From positions 1 to 7,953 of the forward strand of contig JBDHXE010000118.1 in NCBI GenBank assembly GCA_039810525.1: a stretch of DNA of 7,953 nt. Reading direction: 5' to 3'. The notes beneath the pieces were generated by a model that was not told where the DNA came from, ran no database searches, and saw only the letters and a program-made list of their open reading frames with translations. The DNA is from JBDHXE01 sp039810525 (GTDB lineage Bacteria; Bacteroidota; Ignavibacteria; Kapaibacteriales; UBA2268). Both the position numbers and the translations under genes were made by a program. Positions 1-6,388 of this stretch are shown in pieces (position 1 is the stretch's first letter; each line of letters opens with the position of its first letter).

Positions 1-693
1 GATTGCAATATTAGAAGTCTTCAATAATTTTAATAAATTAATCAATAAATCATCATAATCCATCAAATTATACTTTTTCTTATAATCTTCATATAACTCA
101 TAAATATTCTTAATTTCATCTATATAATCAGAAAACCAAGAAAAATACTGCTCAATATAACCCTCATAAGTAGAAGCGGTGTTTTTTGATAAACTATAAA
201 TTCTTTGTAGAGTACTCTTTGAAGGGAATCTCTTTTTCGACTTCTCATTTATCAACCTATTCCTCACAAAATTAATTGCATCCTCAGAATCACCTTGATC
301 AATAATTGTAAAATTCCTTTGATAATCTATCAATTCTGCATATCTTCTTAATATATTAGTAGCAAATGAGTGAAAAGTACCACCAGATACCCTTTCGCAC
401 CTGCCATCTAATAGCATAGAAGCTCTCCTAAGCATTTCTTTAGATGCTCTACGTGTAAAAGTAAGCAATAGGATAGACTCTGGTTGAATATTATCTTCTA
501 TCAGACGTGAGACTCTATATACTAAAGTTCTTGTTTTACCAGTACCAGCTCCAGCTATTACCAAAGCAGGCCCATCGTTGTGCATTACTGCTTCGTATTG
601 AGCTTGATTCAATTCGAATTGGTAATTAATTTTATAATTTTTAGCGGTATTTAATTCTTTAGGCTCTTGCTTTTTTAAAATTATCTTTTTCAA
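1..693 (-). CDS. UvrD/PcrA-like superfamily 1 DNA helicase, N-terminal part (cut by window edge)
   Basis: This is the first 231 codons of an ATP-dependent 3'-5' DNA helicase of the UvrD/PcrA/Rep group, a cytoplasmic enzyme that unwinds DNA in repair and replication restart; the rest (typically about 450-550 more residues) lies left of position 1. Visible motifs in order: Q-motif region ELNQAQYEAV (residues 27-36), Walker A AGAGTGKTR (47-55), motif Ia LLLTFTRRAS (75-84), motif Ib-like GGTFHSFA (104-111) and the UvrD signature MDYDDLL (211-217). The motif Ia form FTRRAS differs from the more usual FTNKAA. No ATG lies between the in-frame stop (706-708) and the Q motif, so I chose TTG at 691-693, which gives a start reading MKKIILKKQEP. 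The Shine-Dalgarno match is poor. The gene is divergent from everything to its right. The family is certain; whether it is UvrD, PcrA or another paralogue cannot be told from this part. Confidence 0.93.
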   Translation of the reverse strand, partial: MKKIILKKQEPKELNTAKNYKINYQFELNQAQYEAVMHNDGPALVIAGAGTGKTRTLVYRVSRLIEDNIQPESILLLTFTRRASKEMLRRASMLLDGRCERVSGGTFHSFATNILRRYAELIDYQRNFTIIDQGDSEDAINFVRNRLINEKSKKRFPSKSTLQRIYSLSKNTASTYEGYIEQYFSWFSDYIDEIKNIYELYEDYKKKYNLMDYDDLLINLLKLLKTSNIAI

Positions 694-708
694 TTTATCA
701 AATATTCA
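694..708. repeat. 15-bp direct repeat, copy next to the helicase start
   Basis: TTTATCAAATATTCA occurs here and again, identically, at 758-772, with start points 64 bp apart. This copy abuts the helicase start codon and contains its upstream in-frame stop. The pair may be a short local duplication or a paired protein-binding site in the helicase leader. AT richness makes a chance match possible, but 15 identical bases so close together is notable. Confidence 0.5.
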
Positions 709-757
709 GATTTAATGTTAACTATTAATATATAGTTGATTGAATTGAGAATTTATT

Positions 758-772
758 TTTATCAAATATTCA
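758..772. repeat. 15-bp direct repeat, distal copy
   Basis: This is the second identical copy of TTTATCAAATATTCA (the first is at 694-708). It overlaps the end of the candidate minus-strand -7 box at 771-778 and so would lie around the start of helicase transcription. Confidence 0.5.
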
Positions 773-778
773 AATGTA
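771..778 (-). promoter_or_regulatory. Possible -7 element for the helicase gene
   Basis: On the minus strand this reads TACATTTG, which matches the Bacteroidota -7 consensus TAnnTTTG. Transcription would begin about 70 bases upstream of the TTG start codon, within the first copy of a 15-bp direct repeat. I see no clear -33 TTG partner at the usual distance, so this rests on one short motif in AT-rich DNA. Confidence 0.25.
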
Positions 779-1047
779 AAAAAATTATTGAATAATTAAA
801 TATAAACTAGCCTAAGAAGAAACAACAATAACAATAATACAATACAAGTTAATCATAAAAATTATCTCCAAATATTAAAAATTAGAACACTTGCCTTTAT
901 AAAGAATATTTACTTGCAAATCAATTAAAGAAGATAAATTAAATGCCGATAAATATAATGTAAATGTTACTAATGAATCATAATTATTATAATGGATAAT
1001 GGATAATATAATAATTAATAATTTCACAAATACAGTAATTTATATTT

Positions 1048-1053
1048 AAGGAG
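1048..1053 (+). promoter_or_regulatory. Strong ribosome-binding site before the orphan sorting domain
   Basis: AAGGAG lies 9 bases before the ATG at 1063. It is among the best Shine-Dalgarno matches in the window, in a genome where several genes have weak ones. It favours real initiation at this ATG, although an in-frame stop at 1036-1038 means the frame cannot extend upstream. Confidence 0.5.
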
Positions 1054-1062
1054 CAAACAAGG

Positions 1063-1278
1063 ATGAACGCTTACCCAAACTCAAATAGAGATGTGATAGA
1101 AGTTGAGAACTTCAAGATAAATGGAAAATTCTCAATATTTGATTCTACAGGCAAAAAAATAGATAGTGTGCCGTATCTCTTAAGATCAAATGGAATTCAA
1201 TTAGAAATTAGAGATCTCGCAACAGGTATTTATTACCTCAGGACAGATAACGATTATTTGCTGTTTATTAAAAATTAA
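1063..1278 (+). CDS. Orphan T9SS type A sorting-domain (Por tail) fragment or micro-protein
   Basis: The 71-residue product is an isolated C-terminal sorting domain of the kind that directs cargo through the type IX secretion system. It opens with AYPNSNRDVIEVEN (residues 3-16), a variant of the usual YPNP-S-x-D start. It continues with the beta-strand pattern GKFSIFDSTGKKI (21-33) and closes with the characteristic LATGIYYLRT (52-61) and LLFIKN. The domain is normally the last 70-90 residues of a large secreted protein. Here the reading frame holds only the domain, with no signal peptide and no cargo. The homology starts almost exactly at the ATG, which has a strong AAGGAG site; an in-frame stop lies 9 codons upstream. 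The likeliest explanation is the stump of a decayed T9SS cargo gene, but an expressed stand-alone domain cannot be excluded. It reads toward rpmI with no terminator visible between them. Confidence 0.6.
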   Translation: MNAYPNSNRDVIEVENFKINGKFSIFDSTGKKIDSVPYLLRSNGIQLEIRDLATGIYYLRTDNDYLLFIKN

Positions 1279-1357
1279 ACTATTGAATTAAAAACAAGTA
1301 ATTAAAATAAATAAAATAAATAAATAGAAATATTTATGATTATTTAATATAATTTAT

Positions 1358-1365
1358 TACTTTTG
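1358..1365 (+). promoter_or_regulatory. Candidate Bacteroidota -7 promoter element for rpmI-rplT
   Basis: TACTTTTG matches the Bacteroidota -7 consensus TAnnTTTG and lies 49 bases before the rpmI start, giving a leader of about 40 bases. The -33 region is AT-rich and has no clear TTG. Its position directly before a ribosomal protein operon makes it plausible. Confidence 0.45.
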
Positions 1366-1414
1366 TAATTCTGTATTGATTTAATCAAAGTTAAATGATA
1401 GAATAGGTTGAATT

Positions 1415-1612
1415 ATGCCAAAAATGAAAAGTAATGGCTCTGCAAAGAAAAGATTCAAAATTGCTTCAAGCGGTGTCATTAAAAGAAAAAAGGCTTATAA
1501 AAGCCATATTTTGACTAAAAAGAGTGCTAAACGCAAACGCTCTCTACGTCAATCATCAATAGTAGCACAAGTAGATGTTAAATCCGTAAAAAGATTATTA
1601 GCACAAGCTTAA
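1415..1612 (+). CDS. rpmI: 50S ribosomal protein L35
   Basis: This is a 65-residue, highly basic protein of the large ribosomal subunit and a full-length L35. The family signature is clear: MPKMKSNGSAKKRFK at the N-terminus, then SSGVIKRKKAYKSHILTKKS and AKRKRSLRQ in the middle. It lies 58 bases before rplT, the conserved rpmI-rplT pairing found in most bacteria. The upstream Shine-Dalgarno match (AGG at 1405-1407) is weak. The gene usually found just before it, infC (initiation factor IF-3), is absent here. Transcription probably starts at the TAnnTTTG box at 1358-1365 and ends at the hairpin after rplT. Confidence 0.98.
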   Translation: MPKMKSNGSAKKRFKIASSGVIKRKKAYKSHILTKKSAKRKRSLRQSSIVAQVDVKSVKRLLAQA

Positions 1613-1628
1613 TTTTATTAATAGGTAT

Positions 1629-1647
1629 AAGGGGAAGGCTCTCCCTT
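1629..1647 (+). other. Small hairpin in the rpmI-rplT spacer
   Basis: The spacer contains a short GC-richer inverted repeat: AGGGGA (1630-1635) can pair with TCTCCCTT's final bases TCCCTT (1642-1647), including one G-T wobble, around a 6-base loop. It has no following T-run, so it is not a terminator. It sits just before the strong rplT ribosome-binding site (AGGAG, 1660-1664). In other bacteria L20 represses its own operon by binding mRNA structures; whether this hairpin takes part is only a guess. Confidence 0.3.
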
Positions 1648-1670
1648 AGCCACAATCTTAGGAGTGTATT

Positions 1671-2015
1671 ATGCCACGTTCGGTCAATAAAGTAGCCAGT
1701 AGACAAAAACGAAAAAAATTCCTTAAACTTTCTAAAGGCTACTGGGGACGCAGAAAAAATGTATGGACTGTTGCCAAAAACCATATAGAAAAAGGTCTAT
1801 TACATGCGTTTGTAGGTAGGAAACTAAAAAAACGCAGTTATCGTAGTCTTTGGATAGTGAGAATAAATGCTGCCGCTCGCGAAAACGGTACTACTTATTC
1901 TAAATTAATTAATGCTTTAAAAAACAACAATATCGTAATGAACAGAAAGGTATTAGCTGATCTTGCTATGAACAAACCTGAAGTTTTTAAAGCTATTGTT
2001 GCAAAAGTAATTTAA
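1671..2015 (+). CDS. rplT: 50S ribosomal protein L20
   Basis: This 114-residue protein is a full-length L20, which binds 23S rRNA early in assembly of the large subunit and in several bacteria also represses its own operon. Recognisable parts: MPRSVNKVASRQKRKKFLK (residues 1-19), KGYWGRRKN (22-30), the core RSLWIVRINAAAREN and the C-terminal NRKVLADLAMNKPE. It has a strong Shine-Dalgarno site, AGGAG at 1660-1664, with a 6-base spacer to ATG. It is cotranscribed with rpmI and followed by an intrinsic terminator 64 bases after the stop codon. Confidence 0.98.
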   Translation: MPRSVNKVASRQKRKKFLKLSKGYWGRRKNVWTVAKNHIEKGLLHAFVGRKLKKRSYRSLWIVRINAAARENGTTYSKLINALKNNNIVMNRKVLADLAMNKPEVFKAIVAKVI

Positions 2016-2079
2016 CCTTAATAATCTATCATAGCTAATTTTTTAGTTCACTAAATAATAAAAGCTAAATTAAAATTAT

Positions 2080-2115
2080 AACACCATTTCACTCAATGTG
2101 CAATGGTGTTTTTTT
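2080..2115 (+). terminator. Intrinsic terminator of the rpmI-rplT operon
   Basis: AACACCATT (2080-2088) and AATGGTGTT (2102-2110) form a perfect 9-bp stem. Inside it, CAC/GTG (2090-2092/2098-2100) can add three pairs past a single mismatch, leaving a 5-base loop. A run of seven T residues (2109-2115) completes a textbook Rho-independent terminator. Confidence 0.93.
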
Positions 2116-2315
2116 ATAGAATCTAATATTTTATTTAAGAATACTTAATAATGAATGATTTTAATAAAAATAAATTTTTCTTAGCTTAATATTTGCACCA
2201 AATTATCTATTCTATACACAATATTATTAATATTTATAACGAAGAATATTACAAATCTTTGAATTATTCCTTATTAATTTCGTAAATTTATTATATGAGA
2301 AATACTCATTTACAA
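2116..2315. other. AT-rich spacer, no gene seen
   Basis: Together with 2016-2079 and 2316-2412 this makes up the 397-base gap between rplT and the large secreted-protein gene. Beyond the terminator, the inverted repeat at 2316-2354 and the ribosome-binding site at 2403-2406, I find no coding frame, RNA gene or clear promoter in it. Confidence 0.5.
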
Positions 2316-2354
2316 AAAATGATTTTTTTGATAGACTAAAAAAATAATCATTTT
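2316..2354. repeat. Inverted repeat in the leader of the large secreted-protein gene
   Basis: AAAATGATT (2316-2324) is the exact reverse complement of AATCATTTT (2346-2354). After one mismatch, four further T-A pairs (2326-2329/2341-2344) extend the stem, leaving an 11-base loop. No T-run follows. Two near matches to the -7 box TAnnTTTG (2348-2355 and 2357-2364, one mismatch each) overlap or adjoin its right arm, so it could be an operator or a 5' mRNA structure. Low base complexity makes a chance palindrome possible. Confidence 0.4.
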
Positions 2355-2412
2355 GTAACTTTTGAAATTAAATATTGTTATTAATTAATTATTAAACCAA
2401 TTGGAGTTTTAA

Positions 2413-5400
2413 ATGTTAAAAAAGATACTCTATAAACATTTCCCAATCATTGCATCACTAGTTATCCTTATGCCTTTTATTGCGATTAGCCAACCAGAAG
2501 TATGGGATTTGTACGATGATACAGAATATTTCGGGATGATTAAATCACCTTATTCTAATGTAGTACAAACAAGCTTGTATGATTCCTACGATTATTTATA
2601 TACAGGTATTTGGGGCTCAGGAGTTTTCAAATCATCAAATTCGGGCAAAGATTGGTCAGTACAAAATAATGGATTAACTAACCTATACATTACAGGGTTA
2701 GTTGAAGCCAAAAATGGTAATATAATTGCTTCTACTATGGGAGGTGGAATTTTTATCTCAGAAGATAGAGCTAAAACTTGGAAAGAATCTAACAATGGTC
2801 TTAATCATAAAAATGTAAAAACAATTGTAAAGCACTCTAATAATTGGTTAATTATTGGTACCTATGGTGGAGGAGTTTATATATCTACCGATAATGGAAA
2901 TAATTGGCACCAATCTATCAATGGGCTTTATTATCAAGATATAAATGCGCTGACATATTCTAACAATGGTTATATAATTGCTGGGACACAAGGAGGGGGG
3001 ATATATGCGAGTCGCGATACAGGTAGAACTTGGATAGTTCAAAATACCGGATTAAAAAATTATTATGTCAACAAGCTCATCAGAGATAACAACGGATTAG
3101 TTTATGCCGCTACTAATGGAAGAGGTATTTATAATTCTGCCAATGATGGTCTTACTTGGTCAGAATTAGACACTTTTATGACTAGACCATACTCTGATCT
3201 AAAAACTCCATTACCAGATTTGAATGTTACTACAATGTCTCTCAACAAAAAGAATCAAGTAGTTTTTGGCACTAGATATGGTGGTATATTTTACTATGAT
3301 GATGTAGAAGATTTTACATGGGTACCTACCAATGTAAGAGGCACTGGCATTAATAGCTTAGTTAATGATAAAAAAGGAAATAATTGGGCATACCCTAATA
3401 ATCTACAACCACAATATACAGATACCTATGGCGAAACTTGGAAAGACCAAAACATAATTCAGAATGCTCTTAATCCCAAATTGTTTGTAATTGGCACGAA
3501 AAATCTACTGATGTATGACGACCAAGGAAATTTCTTTCTAAGTAATGATGATGGTGAAAAATGGGAAAAGGTAACTACTCTTGGGTTTGCACTTAATTCA
3601 GTAGCTCGTGATTCAGGTGGAGTATTTTATGCGGCTTCTAATAATGGTTTATTCAGATCAATGGATATGGGACATAATTGGGAACGCATTAAATTTAAAG
3701 ATACTATTGTTCACGATGTTGAAGTTGCTCCGAATGGCAAAGTATGGGTTGTAGCAAGCTATACGTCAGTACCAAATCCGCCAGCTGAACCTGTTGTTAC
3801 AAGACTAGTAGAATATACTAACGATGGGGGCAAAACTTGGACAGATGTTACAATGGATCTATCAAAAGCTAAACAAACACCTAAGAAAATTGCAATTACA
3901 AGTGGAAACCGTGTATATATAGGATTAACTAATTTCTTCTTCTACACAGTAGATGATGGGGAGAGATGGTTCAAAACAGGCCAACTTGGTGGTATTTCAA
4001 ACGATATTATTGATGTTACAATAGATAAAAAAGGTCGAATATATGCAGCTACTAACTATGGCCTTTGGGCTAATACCAATTCAACAGATTTTATATTAAT
4101 ATCATTATTTATGTCATACAACTATTTAGTACACGTTGATATTAATGGAATTATTTATGGTGCTGGTAATTATCAATTACCAAATGATTTTGCATATATT
4201 AATTTAAGCTATCGTTCTATTGATTCAGGACAGACCTTCAAAGTACTTAATAATAGTTACAATGCAGATCTGATATCTTCTATTACATCAGATAGCAATG
4301 GCAATGTCTATTTTACAACCTATTCTGGTATGATACTCAAATCAGTATCCCCCGATAATATGAAAGCACCATCTTTAATTAGTCTGAAAGACAAAGAACA
4401 AGATGTACCAAATCAAGCGGTTCTAAGTTGGCATCCATCAGAAAATGCTGAATTATATCAAGTAATGATATCTACAGATGAAGATTTTATATTTAGATTT
4501 GAAAATTTTACAGTGTCGGATACTTCTTATATAATACAAAATAATTTTGAGCCATATACAAAATATTATTGGAAAGCGAGATCCAAAAATCATGCAGCAT
4601 TGAGTGATTGGTCTGAAACTCGCAGTTTTGTTTCTAAAATTAATTCTCCATTTTTAATTGCGCCAGATAGTAATGGTGTCGGCATACCTGTATATGCTAC
4701 TTTAAAATGGACTTCAGTTGATGATGCTAATTCTTATGATGTAATTGTTTCAAAATATTCAGATTTTAGAGATACAATATTTGTAAAATACGATTATTCA
4801 GATATTACTATTCAGACCTCACTATTAGAAGGGCTTACAACTTACTACTGGAAGGTTAGAACTAAGAATAAATTTACTACAAGCTATTGGTCGTCAATAT
4901 GGAACTTTACTACTATAATGGGACCTCCATTATTAATATCCCCTAACAATAATTCGATTGGCAATGATATTAATTTAAATCTAGTCTGGCACAAAGCAAC
5001 TGATGCGACTGCATACCAACTATTAATAGCCGAAGATTCCACATTCTCTACAAACCTAAAAGACTACGATGTAACAGATACTCTACTTCTTATCAATAAC
5101 TTAGAATATAATAAAAATTATTGGTGGAAAATAGCATCGAAAAATAATAATGGTATTAGTGAATATTCTTTACCATGGCAATTCAAGACAGGGTATGCAC
5201 CAGTAATACTTGTAAGTCCAGAAAATAATAAATTGAATGAAAGAATACCTACTACATTTCAATGGCAAGAACATATCAGTATCAACAATTATCATATACA
5301 AATAGCAGAAGATAATACATTCTCTAAGATTAATTTAGATAGTAATAATATATTAGATGTAAGCCAATTGATTGTTAATAGCATTAAATATAATAAAGAA

Positions 5401-6327
5401 TATTTTTGGAGAGTTAGAGTAGAAAATTCAGATAATATTGGTATATGGTCTGATATATTCTCTTTCAAAACTACCTTAGACAAAGCTGGATTGCGTTCGC
5501 CTGCCAATAATAGCAAATATCTTCCTACTGAACTAACATTTCTTTGGTTTGCTGTAAATGGAGCAAGTAGATATAATTTGCAAATATCTAAAGATGATAC
5601 TTTCGAAGACTTATATTTCTCACAAGATACCATAGCCACTACTAGCGCTTCTATTAACGATTTGCCTAACAAGTCAACATTATATTGGCGAGTAAGAGGG
5701 CTCAATAACGATGGATATGGTGAATGGTCAGAAGTATGGAATTTTACAACATCAGGTAATGCCCCATCACTCATAAGTCCGAAAAATGGAACTGATAAAG
5801 TTAAACTGCCAATCGTCTTCCAATGGAATAGTTATGGAGATGCTGTAAGCTATGATATAGAGATAGCTAAAAATGAAGATTTCTCAGAATTAGTTAGCCA
5901 GCAACAAAATCTAACATTCAATAAATATGTAATAGATGATTTTATAGTTGAACCAAGCACTACTTATTATTGGAGAGTAATTGCTAATATGGAAACTAAT
6001 AAATCGAATTGGTCTCAAATATGGTCATTTACCACAGACAAAATGTTAGATGTAGCAGATAATCAAGCTAATAATATTATGTTAATAAACCCAAATCCAG
6101 CAACTAATTATATTAATATAGATGTAAATTTGACTTCTTTAAGTAATCCAAAGATAGAAATAATGGATATGAGCGGCAAAACTATTTATTCATATTTACC
6201 ACTTAACCTATCAAATGGTAAAAATTCTATAAGAATTAATACACATCAGTTCTCTAATGGAACATATTTTGTTAAATTAATAAATGGCAAAGAAATTATT
6301 AATGGAGAATTTATCATTAATAAATAG
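2413..6327 (+). CDS. Large T9SS-secreted protein: Asp-box propeller repeats plus six FN3-like domains plus sorting domain
   Basis: The 1304-residue product should cross the inner membrane by Sec and the outer membrane by T9SS, ending on the cell surface or outside. Residues 1-26 form a signal peptide (MLKK, a hydrophobic stretch, then a cut near AIS|Q). Residues about 30-640 carry some twelve Asp-box/BNR-like motifs of the S-x-D-x-G-x-x-W type, with W at 81, 123, 165, 207, 249, 303, 343, 384, 423, 476 and 519 and a last SIDSGQTF at 602-609. This indicates one or two beta-propellers of the sialidase/sortilin/YCF48 kind. Residues 652-1208 hold six fibronectin-III-like domains of about 93 residues, each with a YYW-[KR]-[VA]-R type strand (W at 720, 813, 905, 999, 1092, 1187). 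Residues 1222-1304 are a type A sorting domain with PNP at 1227-1229 and a terminal SNGTYFVKLINGKE. GGAG at 2403-2406 lies 6 bases before ATG. No catalytic residues are apparent; adhesion or binding is inferred, not shown. Confidence 0.93.
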   Translation: MLKKILYKHFPIIASLVILMPFIAISQPEVWDLYDDTEYFGMIKSPYSNVVQTSLYDSYDYLYTGIWGSGVFKSSNSGKDWSVQNNGLTNLYITGLVEAKNGNIIASTMGGGIFISEDRAKTWKESNNGLNHKNVKTIVKHSNNWLIIGTYGGGVYISTDNGNNWHQSINGLYYQDINALTYSNNGYIIAGTQGGGIYASRDTGRTWIVQNTGLKNYYVNKLIRDNNGLVYAATNGRGIYNSANDGLTWSELDTFMTRPYSDLKTPLPDLNVTTMSLNKKNQVVFGTRYGGIFYYDDVEDFTWVPTNVRGTGINSLVNDKKGNNWAYPNNLQPQYTDTYGETWKDQNIIQNALNPKLFVIGTKNLLMYDDQGNFFLSNDDGEKWEKVTTLGFALNSVARDSGGVFYAASNNGLFRSMDMGHNWERIKFKDTIVHDVEVAPNGKVWVVASYTSVPNPPAEPVVTRLVEYTNDGGKTWTDVTMDLSKAKQTPKKIAITSGNRVYIGLTNFFFYTVDDGERWFKTGQLGGISNDIIDVTIDKKGRIYAATNYGLWANTNSTDFILISLFMSYNYLVHVDINGIIYGAGNYQLPNDFAYINLSYRSIDSGQTFKVLNNSYNADLISSITSDSNGNVYFTTYSGMILKSVSPDNMKAPSLISLKDKEQDVPNQAVLSWHPSENAELYQVMISTDEDFIFRFENFTVSDTSYIIQNNFEPYTKYYWKARSKNHAALSDWSETRSFVSKINSPFLIAPDSNGVGIPVYATLKWTSVDDANSYDVIVSKYSDFRDTIFVKYDYSDITIQTSLLEGLTTYYWKVRTKNKFTTSYWSSIWNFTTIMGPPLLISPNNNSIGNDINLNLVWHKATDATAYQLLIAEDSTFSTNLKDYDVTDTLLLINNLEYNKNYWWKIASKNNNGISEYSLPWQFKTGYAPVILVSPENNKLNERIPTTFQWQEHISINNYHIQIAEDNTFSKINLDSNNILDVSQLIVNSIKYNKEYFWRVRVENSDNIGIWSDIFSFKTTLDKAGLRSPANNSKYLPTELTFLWFAVNGASRYNLQISKDDTFEDLYFSQDTIATTSASINDLPNKSTLYWRVRGLNNDGYGEWSEVWNFTTSGNAPSLISPKNGTDKVKLPIVFQWNSYGDAVSYDIEIAKNEDFSELVSQQQNLTFNKYVIDDFIVEPSTTYYWRVIANMETNKSNWSQIWSFTTDKMLDVADNQANNIMLINPNPATNYINIDVNLTSLSNPKIEIMDMSGKTIYSYLPLNLSNGKNSIRINTHQFSNGTYFVKLINGKEIINGEFIINK
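2620..3123 (+). repeat. Four regular 42-residue (126-bp) propeller repeats within the large gene
   Basis: Residues 70-111, 112-153, 154-195 and 196-237 are successive repeats, and the fifth begins at 238. Each opens with a G-[VI]-[FY] strand and an Asp-box-like S-x-x-x-G-x-x-W. Most then have an NGL turn, and each ends with [IV]-x-[AG]-x-T-x-G. The anchoring W residues (81, 123, 165, 207, 249) are exactly 42 apart, with no insertion or deletion. The DNA copies have diverged, so this is an old protein-level repeat and not a recent duplication. Confidence 0.85.
4366..6036 (+). repeat. Six tandem fibronectin-III-like domain repeats within the large gene
   Basis: Six domains follow in tandem, usually opening with a P-x-L-[IL]-x-[PS] strand, followed by a W strand, a Y-x-[VIL]-x-[IV]-[SA] strand with an acidic [DE]-x-x-F turn, a YYW-K/R strand and a closing W-x-F-x-T. 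The spacing between matching W residues is 93, 92, 94, 93 and 95. Such stalks typically hold a binding or catalytic domain away from the cell surface. Confidence 0.85.
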
Positions 6328-6350
6328 TTGGCAATAATCAATTAATATTT

Positions 6351-6388
6351 AGACCTTCCAATATCAATAGATTTGGGAGGTCTTTTTT
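6351..6388 (+). terminator. Intrinsic terminator of the large secreted-protein gene
   Basis: AGACCTTCC (6351-6359) pairs with GGGAGGTCT (6375-6383) over 9 bp with one G-T wobble, and AA/TT extends the stem to 11 bp around an 11-base loop. Six T residues (6383-6388) follow. It begins 24 bases after the stop codon, so the gene is transcribed alone or as the last of its unit. Confidence 0.92.

Larger units (their letters stand above)
709..1047. other. Divergent intergenic spacer, no gene seen
   Basis: This AT-rich stretch separates the helicase from the orphan sorting-domain frame. Apart from the distal 15-bp repeat and the possible -7 box, I see only a short tandem run of ATAATGG (about 2.7 copies, 989-1007). 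No plus-strand TAnnTTTG box is present ahead of the frame at 1063, and no translated frame here looks like a protein. It could hold the decayed remains of a gene that once ended in the sorting domain, but nothing recognisable survives. Confidence 0.5.

Noticed and set aside
989..1007. ATAATGG tandem run, considered as a possible replication iteron or binding-site array
   Set aside because: There are only about 2.7 short copies in very AT-rich DNA and no origin-associated gene nearby; it is probably slippage.
1295..1327. AAATAAAT-type tandem repeats before rpmI, considered as a possible UP element
   Set aside because: Low-complexity A/T runs like this occur throughout the spacers of this window; nothing singles this one out.
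1578..1784. 68-codon minus-strand frame across the rpmI-rplT junction
   Set aside because: It overlaps two certain ribosomal protein genes on the opposite strand, and the translation resembles nothing.
2592..3042. Two minus-strand frames of 64-67 codons inside the propeller region
   Set aside because: They are antisense to well-conserved propeller repeats and have no ribosome-binding site or recognisable product.
5292..5774. 160-codon open frame on the minus strand
   Set aside because: It lies wholly antisense to the FN3-like domains of the large secreted protein, its translation shows no domain or signal peptide, and the plus-strand gene is certain. It is an artefact of repeated composition.
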